Shown one piece after another: positions 18,271 to 27,210 of a DNA stretch of 64,000 nt. Origin of the DNA: Peribacillus asahii (GTDB lineage: Bacteria; Bacillota; Bacilli; Bacillales; DSM-1321); contig NZ_CP026095.1 of NCBI RefSeq assembly GCF_004006295.1, positions 2,776,001-2,840,000 of the forward strand, given 5' to 3'. Position 1 is the first letter of the stretch. Every line of letters begins with the position of its first letter. The notes beneath the pieces are model-generated. The model saw only the letters and a list, made by a program, of their open reading frames with translations. It was not told the origin of the DNA and did not search any database. A program made the position numbers and the translations under genes.

Positions 18271-19179
18271 ATGTCAGACATAATAAGCTATCACGCAGCG
18301 GAAGCTGTCCAAAAAAAAACGCAACATAAACGCTTAACAATGCGCCAAATTATCCAACGTGCTTTTCTTATTACACTAGGCGCCATCTTAATGAGTATCG
18401 GTCTTGAAATCTTTTTAGTACCGAATAATGTAATCGATGGAGGTATTACTGGAATTTCGATTATGTTATCTTACACGACAGGTTGGAAATTAGGGATATT
18501 TATCTTTCTTTTAAACCTTCCTTTCTTTTTCGTCGGCTATAAACAAATTGGTAAAACCTTCGCTATTTCCACCCTTTATGGAATTATCATTCTTTCTATC
18601 TCCACAAGCTTATTGCATCCTGTTTCTGCCTTTACGCAAGACATTCTGCTCGCTTCAATTTTCGGAGGTATGATTCTTGGTGTTGGAATTGGGATTGTTA
18701 TTCGATATGGCGGCTCTCTCGACGGTACAGAAATTATGGCGATTTTAGCCAGTAAGAAACTGCCCTTTTCCGTTGGGGAAATCGTCATGTTTTTCAACAT
18801 CTTCATTTTAGGCAGTGCTGGTTTTGTCTTTTCCTGGGATCGTGCTATGTACTCTATCCTTGCTTACTTCGTCGCTTATAAAACAATGGATGTCGTGATT
18901 GCAGGACTTGATGAATCGAAATTCGTTTGGATTATCAGTGACAACTTTCATGACATTGGCGATGCAATTCTCCATCGACTCGGCCGCGGGGTTACATATT
19001 TAACTGGTGAAGGGGCTTACTCTGGGGATGATAAGAAAGTCATCTTCTGTGTCATTAACCGTCTTGAAGAAGCTAAGTTAAAAGATATCGTAAAAGAATA
19101 CGATTCCTCTGCCTTTCTAGCCGTTGGGGATATTGCTGAAGTACGCGGCGGCCGCTTTAAGAAAAAAGATATTCATTAA
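18271..19179 (+). CDS. YitT family membrane protein
   Basis: 302 aa with about five membrane helices (DUF161; pattern VPNNVIDGGITGISIML and GGSLDGTEIMA) and a C-terminal soluble DUF2179 domain (about residues 220-290: GRGVTYLTGEGAYSG, KKVIFCVINRLE). Bacillus has several paralogues of this type (YitT, YqfU, YvjA, YpjC); function is not settled. AAGGAG is upstream. A terminator starts within its last codons. Confidence 0.9.
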   Translation: MSDIISYHAAEAVQKKTQHKRLTMRQIIQRAFLITLGAILMSIGLEIFLVPNNVIDGGITGISIMLSYTTGWKLGIFIFLLNLPFFFVGYKQIGKTFAISTLYGIIILSISTSLLHPVSAFTQDILLASIFGGMILGVGIGIVIRYGGSLDGTEIMAILASKKLPFSVGEIVMFFNIFILGSAGFVFSWDRAMYSILAYFVAYKTMDVVIAGLDESKFVWIISDNFHDIGDAILHRLGRGVTYLTGEGAYSGDDKKVIFCVINRLEEAKLKDIVKEYDSSAFLAVGDIAEVRGGRFKKKDIH

Positions 19180-19217
19180 AAAAGAGCAAATGCTGTTTTA
19201 AGCATTTGCTCTTTTTT
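19178..19217 (+). terminator. Bidirectional terminator after the YitT gene
   Basis: AAAAAAGAGCAAATGC pairs with GCATTTGCTCTTTTTT. It separates two convergent genes. Confidence 0.9.
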
Positions 19218-19221
19218 CCAC

Positions 19222-19416
19222 TTAATAGTTTCTTGGATTATTAATCGCTTGCAGCATGCGTGTTCCGGCCTTCATTTCACTACCACATAACGGACACTTT
19301 TGATCATCGCTGCTTGTAAAGTTATCACGAATCCACCCTTTACAATCATCAGCTACACATTCCCATACTTTCGTTTCTTCGGGGACAACTTCTTCTGCAT
19401 TATTTCGTCTATACAA
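19222..19416 (-). CDS. YdjO-family cold-inducible zinc-ribbon protein
   Basis: 64 aa, TTG start with AAGGAG 10 nt upstream. Four cysteines form a ribbon: WECVADDCKGWIRDNF and KCPLCGSEM. This is the pattern of Bacillus YdjO. A paralogue lies at 20102-20308. Function is unknown beyond reported cold induction of the family. Confidence 0.8.
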   Translation of the reverse strand: MYRRNNAEEVVPEETKVWECVADDCKGWIRDNFTSSDDQKCPLCGSEMKAGTRMLQAINNPRNY

Positions 19417-19488
19417 TATATCTCACTCCTTAGATTCTTTGAAAAACTATTTTTCATTCAAGTGGAACGAGATACGAGAACCCGTTAG

Positions 19489-20101
19489 TATGAACAAGAA
19501 ATCTAATTCTATTATATCATATTACAGCTCAACTATTTGGATAAAAGCCCCAATCGGTATATAAACAAAGCATTTCCTATTAAGCTACTTTATACACGAG
19601 CGTAATTTTTGCCCAAACCTGAAACAATGAAAGCCCTGCCTCTCTCTCATCCATACGGCTCCAAAACCGCGCCTGTGAGAATCAAGTTCTAGGACACAAA
19701 GCACATCTTTATTCACAAAATCTCTCATAATAATGGAAAATGAAATTTACACATAAAAAGGTTGTAGAAAATCTTGAAGGCTAAATAAATGTGGAGAAAT
19801 CAATTGATTAATCTTTCATGCTTATACTCAACTCACGAGCATAATTTAATAAAAATGCTGCTTTATAAAAGGCTATGTTATATGAGGCGATTGATTGTTA
19901 GTTTCTTTCATGCAACTATGTGTGAAACAGTAATTGTGTACACACTAAGCTAAAAGTTACGCCAACCAATACATTAACAGTGCCTTATAAAAAATTACTC
20001 TCTAGCGATTTATCATTTAAATCACTGAATTTTAATAATAACACATTTTTTTCTATATGTAAAGAATTACAAAAAAAATAAAGAGGTGAGCAACTCACCC
20101 C
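19489..20101 (-). other. Gene-poor gap of about 600 bp
   Basis: I see no open frame with a ribosome site and no convincing RNA or terminator in this stretch. It separates the two YdjO paralogues and may be the site of a lost gene. Confidence 0.4.
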
Positions 20102-20308
20102 TTACTTAAATGAAGTAAAGTCTGTCTGGATTTTCGGCAGTTCTCGTACTTCTTCAATTAACTGACTGCCACACATTGGGCATACATAATTTTCAGAAGC
20201 AAAGTCCTTCCTCATCCACCCATTACAACTAGCTGATTCACATGCGTATACAACGGTGTTTTCAATAACTATTTCGGGCTCCTCTGAATTTCTTTTAGCA
20301 AAATACAT
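20102..20308 (-). CDS. YdjO-family zinc-ribbon protein, second copy
   Basis: 68 aa from the ATG at 20308 (GAGGAGG upstream; the 20329 start lacks a site). Ribbon cysteines are in YACESASCNGWMRKDF and VCPMCGSQL. It is clearly a relative of the 19222-19416 product but not a recent copy. It sits directly downstream of the interrupted recQ. Confidence 0.8.
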   Translation of the reverse strand: MYFAKRNSEEPEIVIENTVVYACESASCNGWMRKDFASENYVCPMCGSQLIEEVRELPKIQTDFTSFK

Positions 20309-20378
20309 GGGCAACCTCCTCTTTTCCATAGTATACGCATTACGTTTATAACTTATTTATGAACTGAAAAAAATTTAA

Positions 20379-22064
20379 TTACTCTTCTGTCCTCGCTTTT
20401 ACAAGGGCTGCTTTAATCATAAAATAGGATGTTTCCTCAGATAACGCTTCTTTTAACGGCTTAAGCTTGTCTGCACCGAGCCGATTGGCTGTTTCAATAA
20501 TTTGTTGATATGCCGCTTCTGAAAAAATTTGATTCCAGTCTATTTCCAAACCTTCTTCAGCACACTTGATAATATGACTTTCAATCGTCACAATTGATAA
20601 ACTGCGAGCTGTCGCAATGTCCTTTATCGCTTTTCCTTCACGATACAATTGATAACTTTCAAGATGCGTTGGTATTCCTCCATTTTTTCGTGATTTCTCC
20701 TTCGGTTGAGGTATATGCGCTGCCTCGGGGTGCTCAGCGACATATGCTTGAATACTCTCCATAAAAGCTTGACCATATCGTTCAAGCTTTTGTTGCCCGA
20801 CTCCTTTCACATCAAGGAGTTGATCCTTCGTTTGCGGTAATTTAGCCGCCATATCCTTTAACGTTACATCTGAAAAAATGATAAATGGTGCAACATTTTC
20901 CGCACTCGCCAATTCTTTACGCACATGACGTAATTGTTCAAACAAGACATTATCCATTGTAAGGGCAGCAACTTGCTTTCTTTCCTTACGATACACTTGC
21001 TTCTGACCCATTAAAACTTCTTTCCCACTATGCGTTACTTTTAATACCGGATACTGCCCACCTGTCATTTCGATATATTGCTTAGCGGTAAGAAAATCAA
21101 TAAAGTCCGCTACTTCCTTCGCTGTTTGATGCTTCATAATACCATAGGTTGATAAACGCCCAAAACCAAACTCTTCAATTTTCTTATTACGAGAGCCTGT
21201 TAACACTTGACTAATTAATGTTTTTCCAAAACGTTCCCCCATACGAATCATACAAGATAGTACCATTTGAGCTTCCGTTGTTACATCCATTGAATGACGT
21301 TGATCTGTACAATTCTCACAATGACCGCAATCTTCAGGATTTGCATCGCCAAAATAGCGTAAAATAAAAGCTTGTAAGCATCCTTCGGTAAAACTATAAC
21401 CTTTCATTTTATTTAATTTCTTTAACTCTTCTTCTTTTCGTTCGGGATCTGGGTGAGATTGTTCAATTAAAAAACGCTGCACTTGCATATCTTGGGGAGA
21501 ATATAAGAGAATACACTCACTATCTAATCCATCTCGTCCAGCACGTCCCGCTTCTTGATAATAACTTTCCATGTTTTTAGGAGTTTGATAATGAATCACA
21601 TATCGGACATTTGATTTATCAATCCCCATTCCGAATGCAGACGTTGCGACCATCACCGATAGGTCATCCTGAATAAATTGATCCTGCATGAAAGAGCGTT
21701 CTCCTTCATTCATTCCCGCATGATAACGTCCAACTTGGATGCCTGCTTTTTGTAACCGCTGATAAAGCAAATCAACATCTTTTCTTGTTGCTGCATAGAT
21801 GATACCCGATTCTTGCTTATTTTTTTCTATATAGCGCATGAGAAATTGATCACGATTCTCCTCTTTCACAACCGAAAAAAACAAATTATCCCGAGCAAAC
21901 CCTGTAGAAATCGTCGTTTCATTATCAATTCCAAGCGACTGACAAATGTCTGCTGTTACTTCCGGTGTAGCTGTCGCTGTTAAAGCAAGCACAATTGGTT
22001 TCGATGGCAGCTCTTTTAAAAGGGTTTTAATTTTTAAATAGCTTGGCCGAAAATCATGTCCCCA
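20379..22064 (-). pseudogene. recQ: recQ 3' part, cut by the prophage
   Basis: About 560 codons of RecQ DNA helicase remain, beginning at WGHDFRPSYLKIK. Present are helicase motifs from LALTATATPEV (III) to the Arg finger GRAGRDG (VI), the RQC zinc site (CGHCENCTD), the HRDC domain (about 385-460 of the fragment) and a C-terminal helix-turn-helix. Missing are the first 140 or so residues with Walker A and the DEAH box, so the fragment cannot be a helicase. An in-frame TAA lies 8 codons upstream of the junction. The missing half should lie past the far end of the prophage. Confidence 0.9.
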
Positions 22065-22090
22065 ATAGCATGTGGTAATTTACGACCAAC
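22040..22090 (-). other. Prophage attachment site (att) in recQ
   Basis: On minus, recQ coding sequence begins at TGG GGA CAT GAT (Trp at 22062-22064). The codons before it (ACA TGC TAT) do not fit the SQWGHDFR consensus, and a stop lies further upstream. The integrase gene ends 110 bp away. The core where phage and host sequence cross is therefore about 22,055-22,070; its exact edges need the other end. Confidence 0.75.
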
Positions 22091-22173
22091 TATTTAAATA
22101 AAGAGAAATATCTAAAACACAAGGTAAACTTAGTGACTCTCATTTAAAATGAGTTGTGATATATGCTATTCGC

Positions 22174-23730
22174 CTATAGAAAATTTATAGTTACCTTTAG
22201 CTCATCAGGATTCGATTTATCCCATATAATTGAATGTATGATTGTTTTATAAAGCCTGTTTAGATCACTATTAGAAATATGAGGCATATCCATTACCTCT
22301 AAGAATTTATTAATTGCGTTTACTTTTTCGCTTCTTGTCATGTTGCCTAAATTATCTGTTTGTAAATTCAAGGCATATAACTCTGATTCCAATTTAGAAA
22401 TATTATCTAAAATTTTCTTTTTTTGTTGAACAGCTTCTTCAGGTGTAAAGAATTTAGCTAGAGCTAATGTTGTAACTTGTTCTAATTCGTCTTCCAGCTC
22501 AATGATTCGTTCCTCTTTCTTTTTTTTCTCACTTTCAATCGTTTTAGTCAATCCTCCACCTTTTGATACCCTTTCATTTTCTTTCTCAATGTCATCCCTA
22601 TACATAACTAATTGTCTCTCTATTTCTTTCATGAGATACATTGTGCTGCCACCGTGGTTATCACATTTAGTTATTCCATCTTCTAAGAAGTTTTTACATG
22701 CTTCTACGTATGAATATCTTTCCGATTCAATTTTACTTTTCTTTTGTGCCATAGTTGCTCCACATTTTGAACAGACGATTAGACCTGATAAAGCATTTTC
22801 ACCTGTAGTTGCATAAGAATCACGTTTTCGTTTTTGCATCTCAATGAGTATTTTTTCGTGTTCCTCTTTTGTTTTTACTGCTTTATGACAATTCTCAACA
22901 ATAATCCAGTCTTCACGTTTATTTACTTTGTAATCTAATCTACCTGTACTCAGTCGCTTTTTTGATCCAGTTGTCTTATTTGCGATAATCCGTCCCAAAT
23001 GAGTCTCATCTTTAAGTAATCGTCTAATACCTGTATTGTTCCAAGTTGAACCTCTAGGGGATGCGATTTTCCTTTTGTTTAACTCCCAAGCTATCGTATA
23101 AGGTGACATTCCGTTTAAGAATGAGTCTACGATGAATCTATATATTTCTAATTTTTCTTCATCAACAATTAACGAATCTAAGTCCTCACCTTTTTCAATA
23201 CTCTTATCCGTCTTATCTCTAAACTTTGGATTGTAGATGTATGGGATAGGTGGAGTTCCATTTGTCCATTTACCTTGTTTAGCTCCACGTCTTTTACCAC
23301 GTTTTAAACGTTTAACAATAGCTCTATATTCGAATCGAGCCATTAAATCTTCAAATTCTGAGACCATCATGTCGCTTTCATTTGTTAAATCGTATACTCT
23401 TGTAGGTGTAACAATAAGACAATCATTTTCTGCTAATATTTTATTGATTTGAGCTTGTCCTACACCTTCACGAGAAAGCCTATCTTTGTCCATTACAACT
23501 ACGGCATCGTACATGTCTTCTTGAATATCCTTCAAGAGTCTCGATAACTCAGGTCTATCCATTAACTTTTGACTTGATCCTATTTCACCGTATTCTACAT
23601 ATCTCCAACCATTCTTTTCACATAGCTCGACTAATTCTTCTCTGTGTTTGTCAAGGTCTTCCTCTTGACCCCTAGACTTCCTCAAATAAATTGCAACATC
23701 TTTAATATGATTTACTGCATTGATTTCCAT
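22174..23730 (-). CDS. Large serine integrase (YokA-type site-specific recombinase)
   Basis: 518 aa. The N-terminal resolvase domain has the catalytic serine in YLRKSRGQEEDL (about residue 20) and DKDRLSREG. The recombinase domain follows (about 165-290), then a zinc ribbon (LIVCSKCGATM and later cysteines near CKNFL and KCDNHGG), a coiled coil (about 380-450), and a C-terminal tail. Enzymes of this class join attP and attB without a topoisomerase and need a directionality factor to excise. GGAGAA lies upstream. It is 3 bp after the SANT-repeat gene, so the two are translated together. It integrates in recQ by position. Confidence 0.93.
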   Translation of the reverse strand: MEINAVNHIKDVAIYLRKSRGQEEDLDKHREELVELCEKNGWRYVEYGEIGSSQKLMDRPELSRLLKDIQEDMYDAVVVMDKDRLSREGVGQAQINKILAENDCLIVTPTRVYDLTNESDMMVSEFEDLMARFEYRAIVKRLKRGKRRGAKQGKWTNGTPPIPYIYNPKFRDKTDKSIEKGEDLDSLIVDEEKLEIYRFIVDSFLNGMSPYTIAWELNKRKIASPRGSTWNNTGIRRLLKDETHLGRIIANKTTGSKKRLSTGRLDYKVNKREDWIIVENCHKAVKTKEEHEKILIEMQKRKRDSYATTGENALSGLIVCSKCGATMAQKKSKIESERYSYVEACKNFLEDGITKCDNHGGSTMYLMKEIERQLVMYRDDIEKENERVSKGGGLTKTIESEKKKKEERIIELEDELEQVTTLALAKFFTPEEAVQQKKKILDNISKLESELYALNLQTDNLGNMTRSEKVNAINKFLEVMDMPHISNSDLNRLYKTIIHSIIWDKSNPDELKVTINFL

Positions 23731-23733
23731 TGA

Positions 23734-24321
23734 TTATTCTCCAATTTCTATTTCAGGTTTAGTAAATTTAATAACAACTGTTCTTCTATGACCGATATCC
23801 TCTATAGACACCACTTCTCTGTTCCAATTCCATCCGTATTTATCAATCCTTTTGATGCCTAATTTAACTGCTCTAGATAGGATTGATTTTGCATTTCTGT
23901 GAGGTAATTGTTCGTTTACTGGTTTATATCCACCTGTAGGGTAATGCTTTCTTAAAATCGCATCCTCTGATTCAGTCCAGTTAGTTGATCTTTTTCTTCT
24001 TACCTTTTGAATATGAGATTCATCTTTCTTTAAATTCATCTCTTTTGCTTTTGCTAGAATACTATTAGATGTCCTATTAGAAAAATGAGTTAATAGTTCA
24101 TCTATCGTATTACATGGGAACAATTCTTTAAGTTTAACTTCTTCTTCCTCAGTCCATTTTAATTTTTGAGTAGTGCTTAGCTTCAATTTCTTAGCTTTAT
24201 TTACAATAGCTGCTTCAGTTCTATTAGGAAGTAACCTAATTAATTGGTTTATATTTACCTTGTTGTAGTTTTCTTCTAATAATGATAGTTCATTTTCTGT
24301 CCACGAAGTACCTTTAGGCAT
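23734..24321 (-). CDS. Protein with three SANT/Myb-like repeats
   Basis: 195 aa. Three homologous DNA-binding repeats begin SWTENELSLLEENY, KWTEEEEVKLKELF and NWTESEDAILRKHY, each ending in NRT/HRN...AKKLKL-type helices. A short basic C-terminal segment follows. GGAGGG precedes the ATG. It is the gene immediately before the integrase with a 3-bp gap, so it may control integrase expression or serve as a recombination directionality factor. No catalytic motif is seen. Confidence 0.78.
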   Translation of the reverse strand: MPKGTSWTENELSLLEENYNKVNINQLIRLLPNRTEAAIVNKAKKLKLSTTQKLKWTEEEEVKLKELFPCNTIDELLTHFSNRTSNSILAKAKEMNLKKDESHIQKVRRKRSTNWTESEDAILRKHYPTGGYKPVNEQLPHRNAKSILSRAVKLGIKRIDKYGWNWNREVVSIEDIGHRRTVVIKFTKPEIEIGE

Positions 24322-24446
24322 TCCTATTCCCTCCTAAAATAAATATGATAGAATTAATTTAGCATACATTTTTGGATATTTCACTATCATATTTACAATT
24401 TAAAATAAAAATAGAAGATAGCGAAATGCCATCTTCTACAATCCAT

Positions 24447-24581
24447 TCAATTTTTAGTAGATTCTAATTCTTTTGATTTACCTTTATCGTATAATTCATT
24501 TAAAACAGTAACGAAGTTTTTAATTGCTTCTTTGCTTAGTTTCCCCTCAAACGTCATAGTCATTGTTTTTAATTCACTCAT
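24447..24581 (-). CDS. Small protein, 44 aa
   Basis: Begins MSELKTMTMTFEGKLSKEA. AAGGAGTACAT precedes the ATG, and the conserved AT-rich element (24591-24610) lies just upstream, overlapping the stop of the RusA gene. Hydrophilic; function unknown. Confidence 0.65.
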   Translation of the reverse strand: MSELKTMTMTFEGKLSKEAIKNFVTVLNELYDKGKSKELESTKN

Positions 24582-24590
24582 ATGTACTCC

Positions 24591-24610
24591 TTATGTAATT
24601 TTATTTAATT
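24591..24610 (-). repeat. Conserved intergenic element, RBS-proximal form
   Basis: Minus strand reads TTAAATAAAATTACATAA followed at once by GGAG. The TAA is the stop of the RusA gene. The same element precedes ribosome sites at 25354-25370, 58495-58511 and 59553-59572. Related copies occur at 34194-34210, 34809-34824, 34915-34929, 35081-35100, 54835-54854, 55833-55850 and 61253-61275. All are in the sense orientation. Confidence 0.7.
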
Positions 24611-25170
24611 GGATTATATTTAACACATTCAAACTCATCATTAATTTCCTCTTGAATACGTCCTTCTTTAGCTTTAGCTAATATAGAACAATTCCTCTTG
24701 TATCGTTTACATACCTTACATTTGTCTTCAAATTCATTCATATGTATTTCATCATTAAATATTCCTCTATATGTAACTGGAGTGAATGTAACAACAACCT
24801 TTGGATCATCTGGATTGTATAGTATCTTTTGTGTTCTGATTAATACCCTACTATCATTCTCATACACTATCTTCTCTAAAGCATCACATAGGAGCTTATA
24901 TACGTTGTTGTCGTCACGTCCCTTGCGATTAAAGTATATTTCTGTATCCATGTATATGTAATTATCTAACGTATACTCATAATCCCAATGACTATTTTTA
25001 ATTTGTTCATTAGCTGCTGTTTGAATAGCTTTCTTTGTTTTTTCTCCTTCTTTACTAAGAATACGTTGACCAGTTGGAATACGACTCCTAGTTTTAGGAT
25101 TATAACCAAACTTATTTATGTATAAAGCGTTTAATGATATAGGTAAAGGCAAAGTAAGTTTTAATTCCAA
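24601..25170 (-). CDS. RusA-like Holliday junction resolvase with Cys-rich tail
   Basis: 189 aa. The first 130 residues fit RusA: basic N-terminus (LPLPISLNALY), then FNRKGRDDNNVYKLLCDALEKIVYENDSRV where the aspartates match the metal-binding site. RusA resolves four-way junctions during recombination. The last 50 residues add CKVCKRYKRNC and a later Cys, a possible metal site not usual in the family. It lies in the integrase-proximal cluster, away from the replication module. Confidence 0.82.
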   Translation of the reverse strand: MELKLTLPLPISLNALYINKFGYNPKTRSRIPTGQRILSKEGEKTKKAIQTAANEQIKNSHWDYEYTLDNYIYMDTEIYFNRKGRDDNNVYKLLCDALEKIVYENDSRVLIRTQKILYNPDDPKVVVTFTPVTYRGIFNDEIHMNEFEDKCKVCKRYKRNCSILAKAKEGRIQEEINDEFECVKYNPIK

Positions 25171-25198
25171 TTAATCATCTCCTCTTTAGTTGACTTTA

Positions 25199-25339
25199 TT
25201 ATTCAGCTTCTCTCATCCAAATGTTTCCCCAATCCTCGTGTAACTCATTAAAGTTACTGTGAATGAACTCGAAACATTGAATCATATCATTATTCCAGTA
25301 TAGTACTTCGTTTGTTTTAGAATTGTATACCTCTAACAT
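25199..25339 (-). CDS. Small acidic phage protein, 46 aa
   Basis: Starts MLEVYNSKTNEVLYWNND, ends WGNIWMREAE. AGGAGTG precedes the ATG and the conserved AT element lies just upstream. Unknown function; tryptophan-rich for its size. Confidence 0.65.
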   Translation of the reverse strand: MLEVYNSKTNEVLYWNNDMIQCFEFIHSNFNELHEDWGNIWMREAE

Positions 25340-25371
25340 TCTAATCACTCCTAATATGTAATTTTATTTAA

Positions 25372-25485
25372 TTATTTCTTAATATCCTTTGATGGAATCA
25401 TTACTTCCCCTTTTAAAGTTTTAATTAACTTTTCATCAGGCTTCATATTGAACAGTTTGTTAGCTAATTCTTCAAGTTTACTCAT
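25372..25485 (-). CDS. Small phage protein, 37 aa
   Basis: MSKLEELANKLFNMKPDEK to PSKDIKK. AGGAGGTGAAACAC is an ideal ribosome site. Hydrophilic and helical; unknown function. Confidence 0.6.
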   Translation of the reverse strand: MSKLEELANKLFNMKPDEKLIKTLKGEVMIPSKDIKK

Positions 25486-25518
25486 GTGTTTCACCTCCTA
25501 ATAAAACATGCAAATTTA

Positions 25519-25710
25519 TTACTTCTCCCATAGATAGTCTAAGAAATCTAGATACTCATTTAGTTGTTTTTCGCTCATAACATCTAAATTTTTAGCGATT
25601 AACTCAAATTCCGATTCGCTACTTTCAATAAACTCTCTAAAAGTTTGTAGGTTTGTTGCTCCCTCTTCCGCATCACAAATACGTTTATCTAAATCCTCTT
25701 TTTTCAACAT
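25519..25710 (-). CDS. Small acidic phage protein, 63 aa
   Basis: Very acidic and helical (CDAEEGATNLQTFREFIE, ending LDYLWEK). It has a purine-rich site upstream. No family recognised. Confidence 0.6.
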   Translation of the reverse strand: MLKKEDLDKRICDAEEGATNLQTFREFIESSESEFELIAKNLDVMSEKQLNEYLDFLDYLWEK

Positions 25711-25746
25711 TATTTTAAATCCCCTTTCTGCACAATTTTTAATCTA

Positions 25747-25872
25747 CTACTCATTAATTTCACTCGATATAAGATATATTTTATCTGAATTATATTGTGA
25801 AATTAGGCTTAAAAGCTCTTTATTTTCAATAGTTTTATACCCATCAATTTCACAAACTTTAATTAAATTCAA
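25747..25872 (-). CDS. Possible 41-aa protein with TTG start
   Basis: Frame MNLIKVCEIDGYKTIENKEL to SSEINE, opening with TTG inside the last codons of the MBL hydrolase gene after AAGGTAA. The overlap suggests translational coupling. Unknown function. Confidence 0.4.
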   Translation of the reverse strand: MNLIKVCEIDGYKTIENKELLSLISQYNSDKIYLISSEINE

Positions 25873-26614
25873 TTACCTTACCCTTTTCAACAAAATTAAT
25901 ACCATATATTTGCTTTAAGTGGTCTAAATCAGCGTCATCTTGATAATGCATTCCATACATCTTATTTAAATCAATATCATCCTTATAAAACTCAACTACA
26001 TCTTCTAAATAAGAATGTACAGCATTAGGAATAATTGAAACATCATGGAATAATGCAACTGTTTCTGGATTAATTAGATTTCTAAATTGAGCATTTTCAT
26101 GTTTAGCGATATCACTTGTGAAAATCACATTATTATGTAATTCCTCGTCATGTACTTTAATACCAAAAGACTTCATTCCTTGAGCATGTAAATTATCAGT
26201 TTGAATTAATTCGACTGTATAATTACCAATTTTAAAAGAATTCAAGTATCCAATTCCACAAGTATATACATTGAAATAGTCATTCAAGGTTAATCCATCT
26301 GTAAATAATCCTTTACCAACAACTTCTTCAAATTCTTCTTTCATAGAACCTCTAAGCCATAAATTAGGTTTGTGATTATGAATCCATTTACAACGTTGAG
26401 CGAACTCCTCTAAACCACCTACATGATCACTATGTAAATGAGTAATAATTATATCTGTAATATCTGACTCTTTATATTCTGCTTCTGGTAAGCTGTATCT
26501 CAATGTTGTCCCTGCATCAACCAATAGATTTCTATCCCCTAATTCAAATACATAGTTGTTGTGATAGTATTTTGTAAAAGCTCCATTTACTCCAAGTGGT
26601 TTAATTTTAATCAT
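25859..26614 (-). CDS. Metallo-beta-lactamase-fold hydrolase
   Basis: 251 aa. The zinc-binding motif THLHSDHVGG (about residue 58) and downstream metal ligands (TSDIAKHE, and a His in YGMHYQDD) identify the MBL superfamily, close to RNase Z-like or phosphodiesterase forms. AAGGAGG precedes the ATG and a motif-containing promoter lies 55 bp upstream. It could act on nucleotides or nucleic acid, given the DHFR and thyA genes beside it; the substrate is not shown. Confidence 0.82.
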   Translation of the reverse strand: MIKIKPLGVNGAFTKYYHNNYVFELGDRNLLVDAGTTLRYSLPEAEYKESDITDIIITHLHSDHVGGLEEFAQRCKWIHNHKPNLWLRGSMKEEFEEVVGKGLFTDGLTLNDYFNVYTCGIGYLNSFKIGNYTVELIQTDNLHAQGMKSFGIKVHDEELHNNVIFTSDIAKHENAQFRNLINPETVALFHDVSIIPNAVHSYLEDVVEFYKDDIDLNKMYGMHYQDDADLDHLKQIYGINFVEKGKVIEFN

Positions 26615-26668
26615 TTCATATCCTCCTTCATTTTAGTAAAAAGAGCAGCTATTACTAACTACTCTTTT

Positions 26669-26697
26669 ATTATAATACTTAATTTTATTTATGTAAA
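26669..26697 (-). promoter_or_regulatory. Promoter with conserved 17-nt spacer, before the MBL gene
   Basis: TTTACA (26692-26697) and TATAAT (26669-26674) flank a 17-nt spacer TAAATAAAATTAAGTAT, which is the conserved intergenic element. It starts right after the DHFR stop. Confidence 0.7.
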
Positions 26698-26700
26698 TGA

Positions 26701-27210
26701 TTATTTAATTTTACGTTTATAACTTACAAATGAATAATCATAAGGATTCTTATTATCCTTTGAATTAAATACATTGTTAACTACTTCAAATTCATCTAGC
26801 GAAAATTCAGGGAAAAATGCATCTACTTTATCAAATTCATGGTGAATAACTGTTAATTCAATTGAGTCGGCATAAGGTAAGAATTGCTTATAGATGGAAC
26901 TCCCACCTAAAATCATGACCTGTTCACTTATGTCGCTATAGGTTTCATACTCTCTAATAATATCTTTAATGGACGAATATACGAATACTGCTGGATGTGG
27001 ATCATAATTAGCATCACGAGACAATACAAGATTTGTTCGTTCAGGTAAGGGAGAACCAATAGACTCATACGTATTTCGACCCATGATGCAGATAGTATTT
27101 AAGGTTAACTCCCTAAAGTGTCGCATATCTGAGGGAAGCTTACACAATAGTTGATTTTTATATCCTAACCCTCTATTTTTATCAATCGCTGCTACAAGTG
27201 TAATAGTCAT
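26701..27210 (-). CDS. Dihydrofolate reductase
   Basis: 169 aa, normal length. Family motifs are VAAIDKNRGLGYKNQL, LPSDMRHFRELT, CIMGRNTYESIG and MILGGSSIYKQFLPYADSIELT. It regenerates tetrahydrofolate consumed by thymidylate synthase, whose gene overlaps it by four bases (ATGA). GAGGTGG lies in the thyA end. The pair supplies dTMP for phage DNA. The gene is intact. Confidence 0.93.
   Translation of the reverse strand: MTITLVAAIDKNRGLGYKNQLLCKLPSDMRHFRELTLNTICIMGRNTYESIGSPLPERTNLVLSRDANYDPHPAVFVYSSIKDIIREYETYSDISEQVMILGGSSIYKQFLPYADSIELTVIHHEFDKVDAFFPEFSLDEFEVVNNVFNSKDNKNPYDYSFVSYKRKIK

Noticed and set aside
22502..22816. Plus-strand frame of 104 codons inside the integrase
   Set aside because: Shadow of the coiled-coil coding region; composition and lack of a site rule it out.
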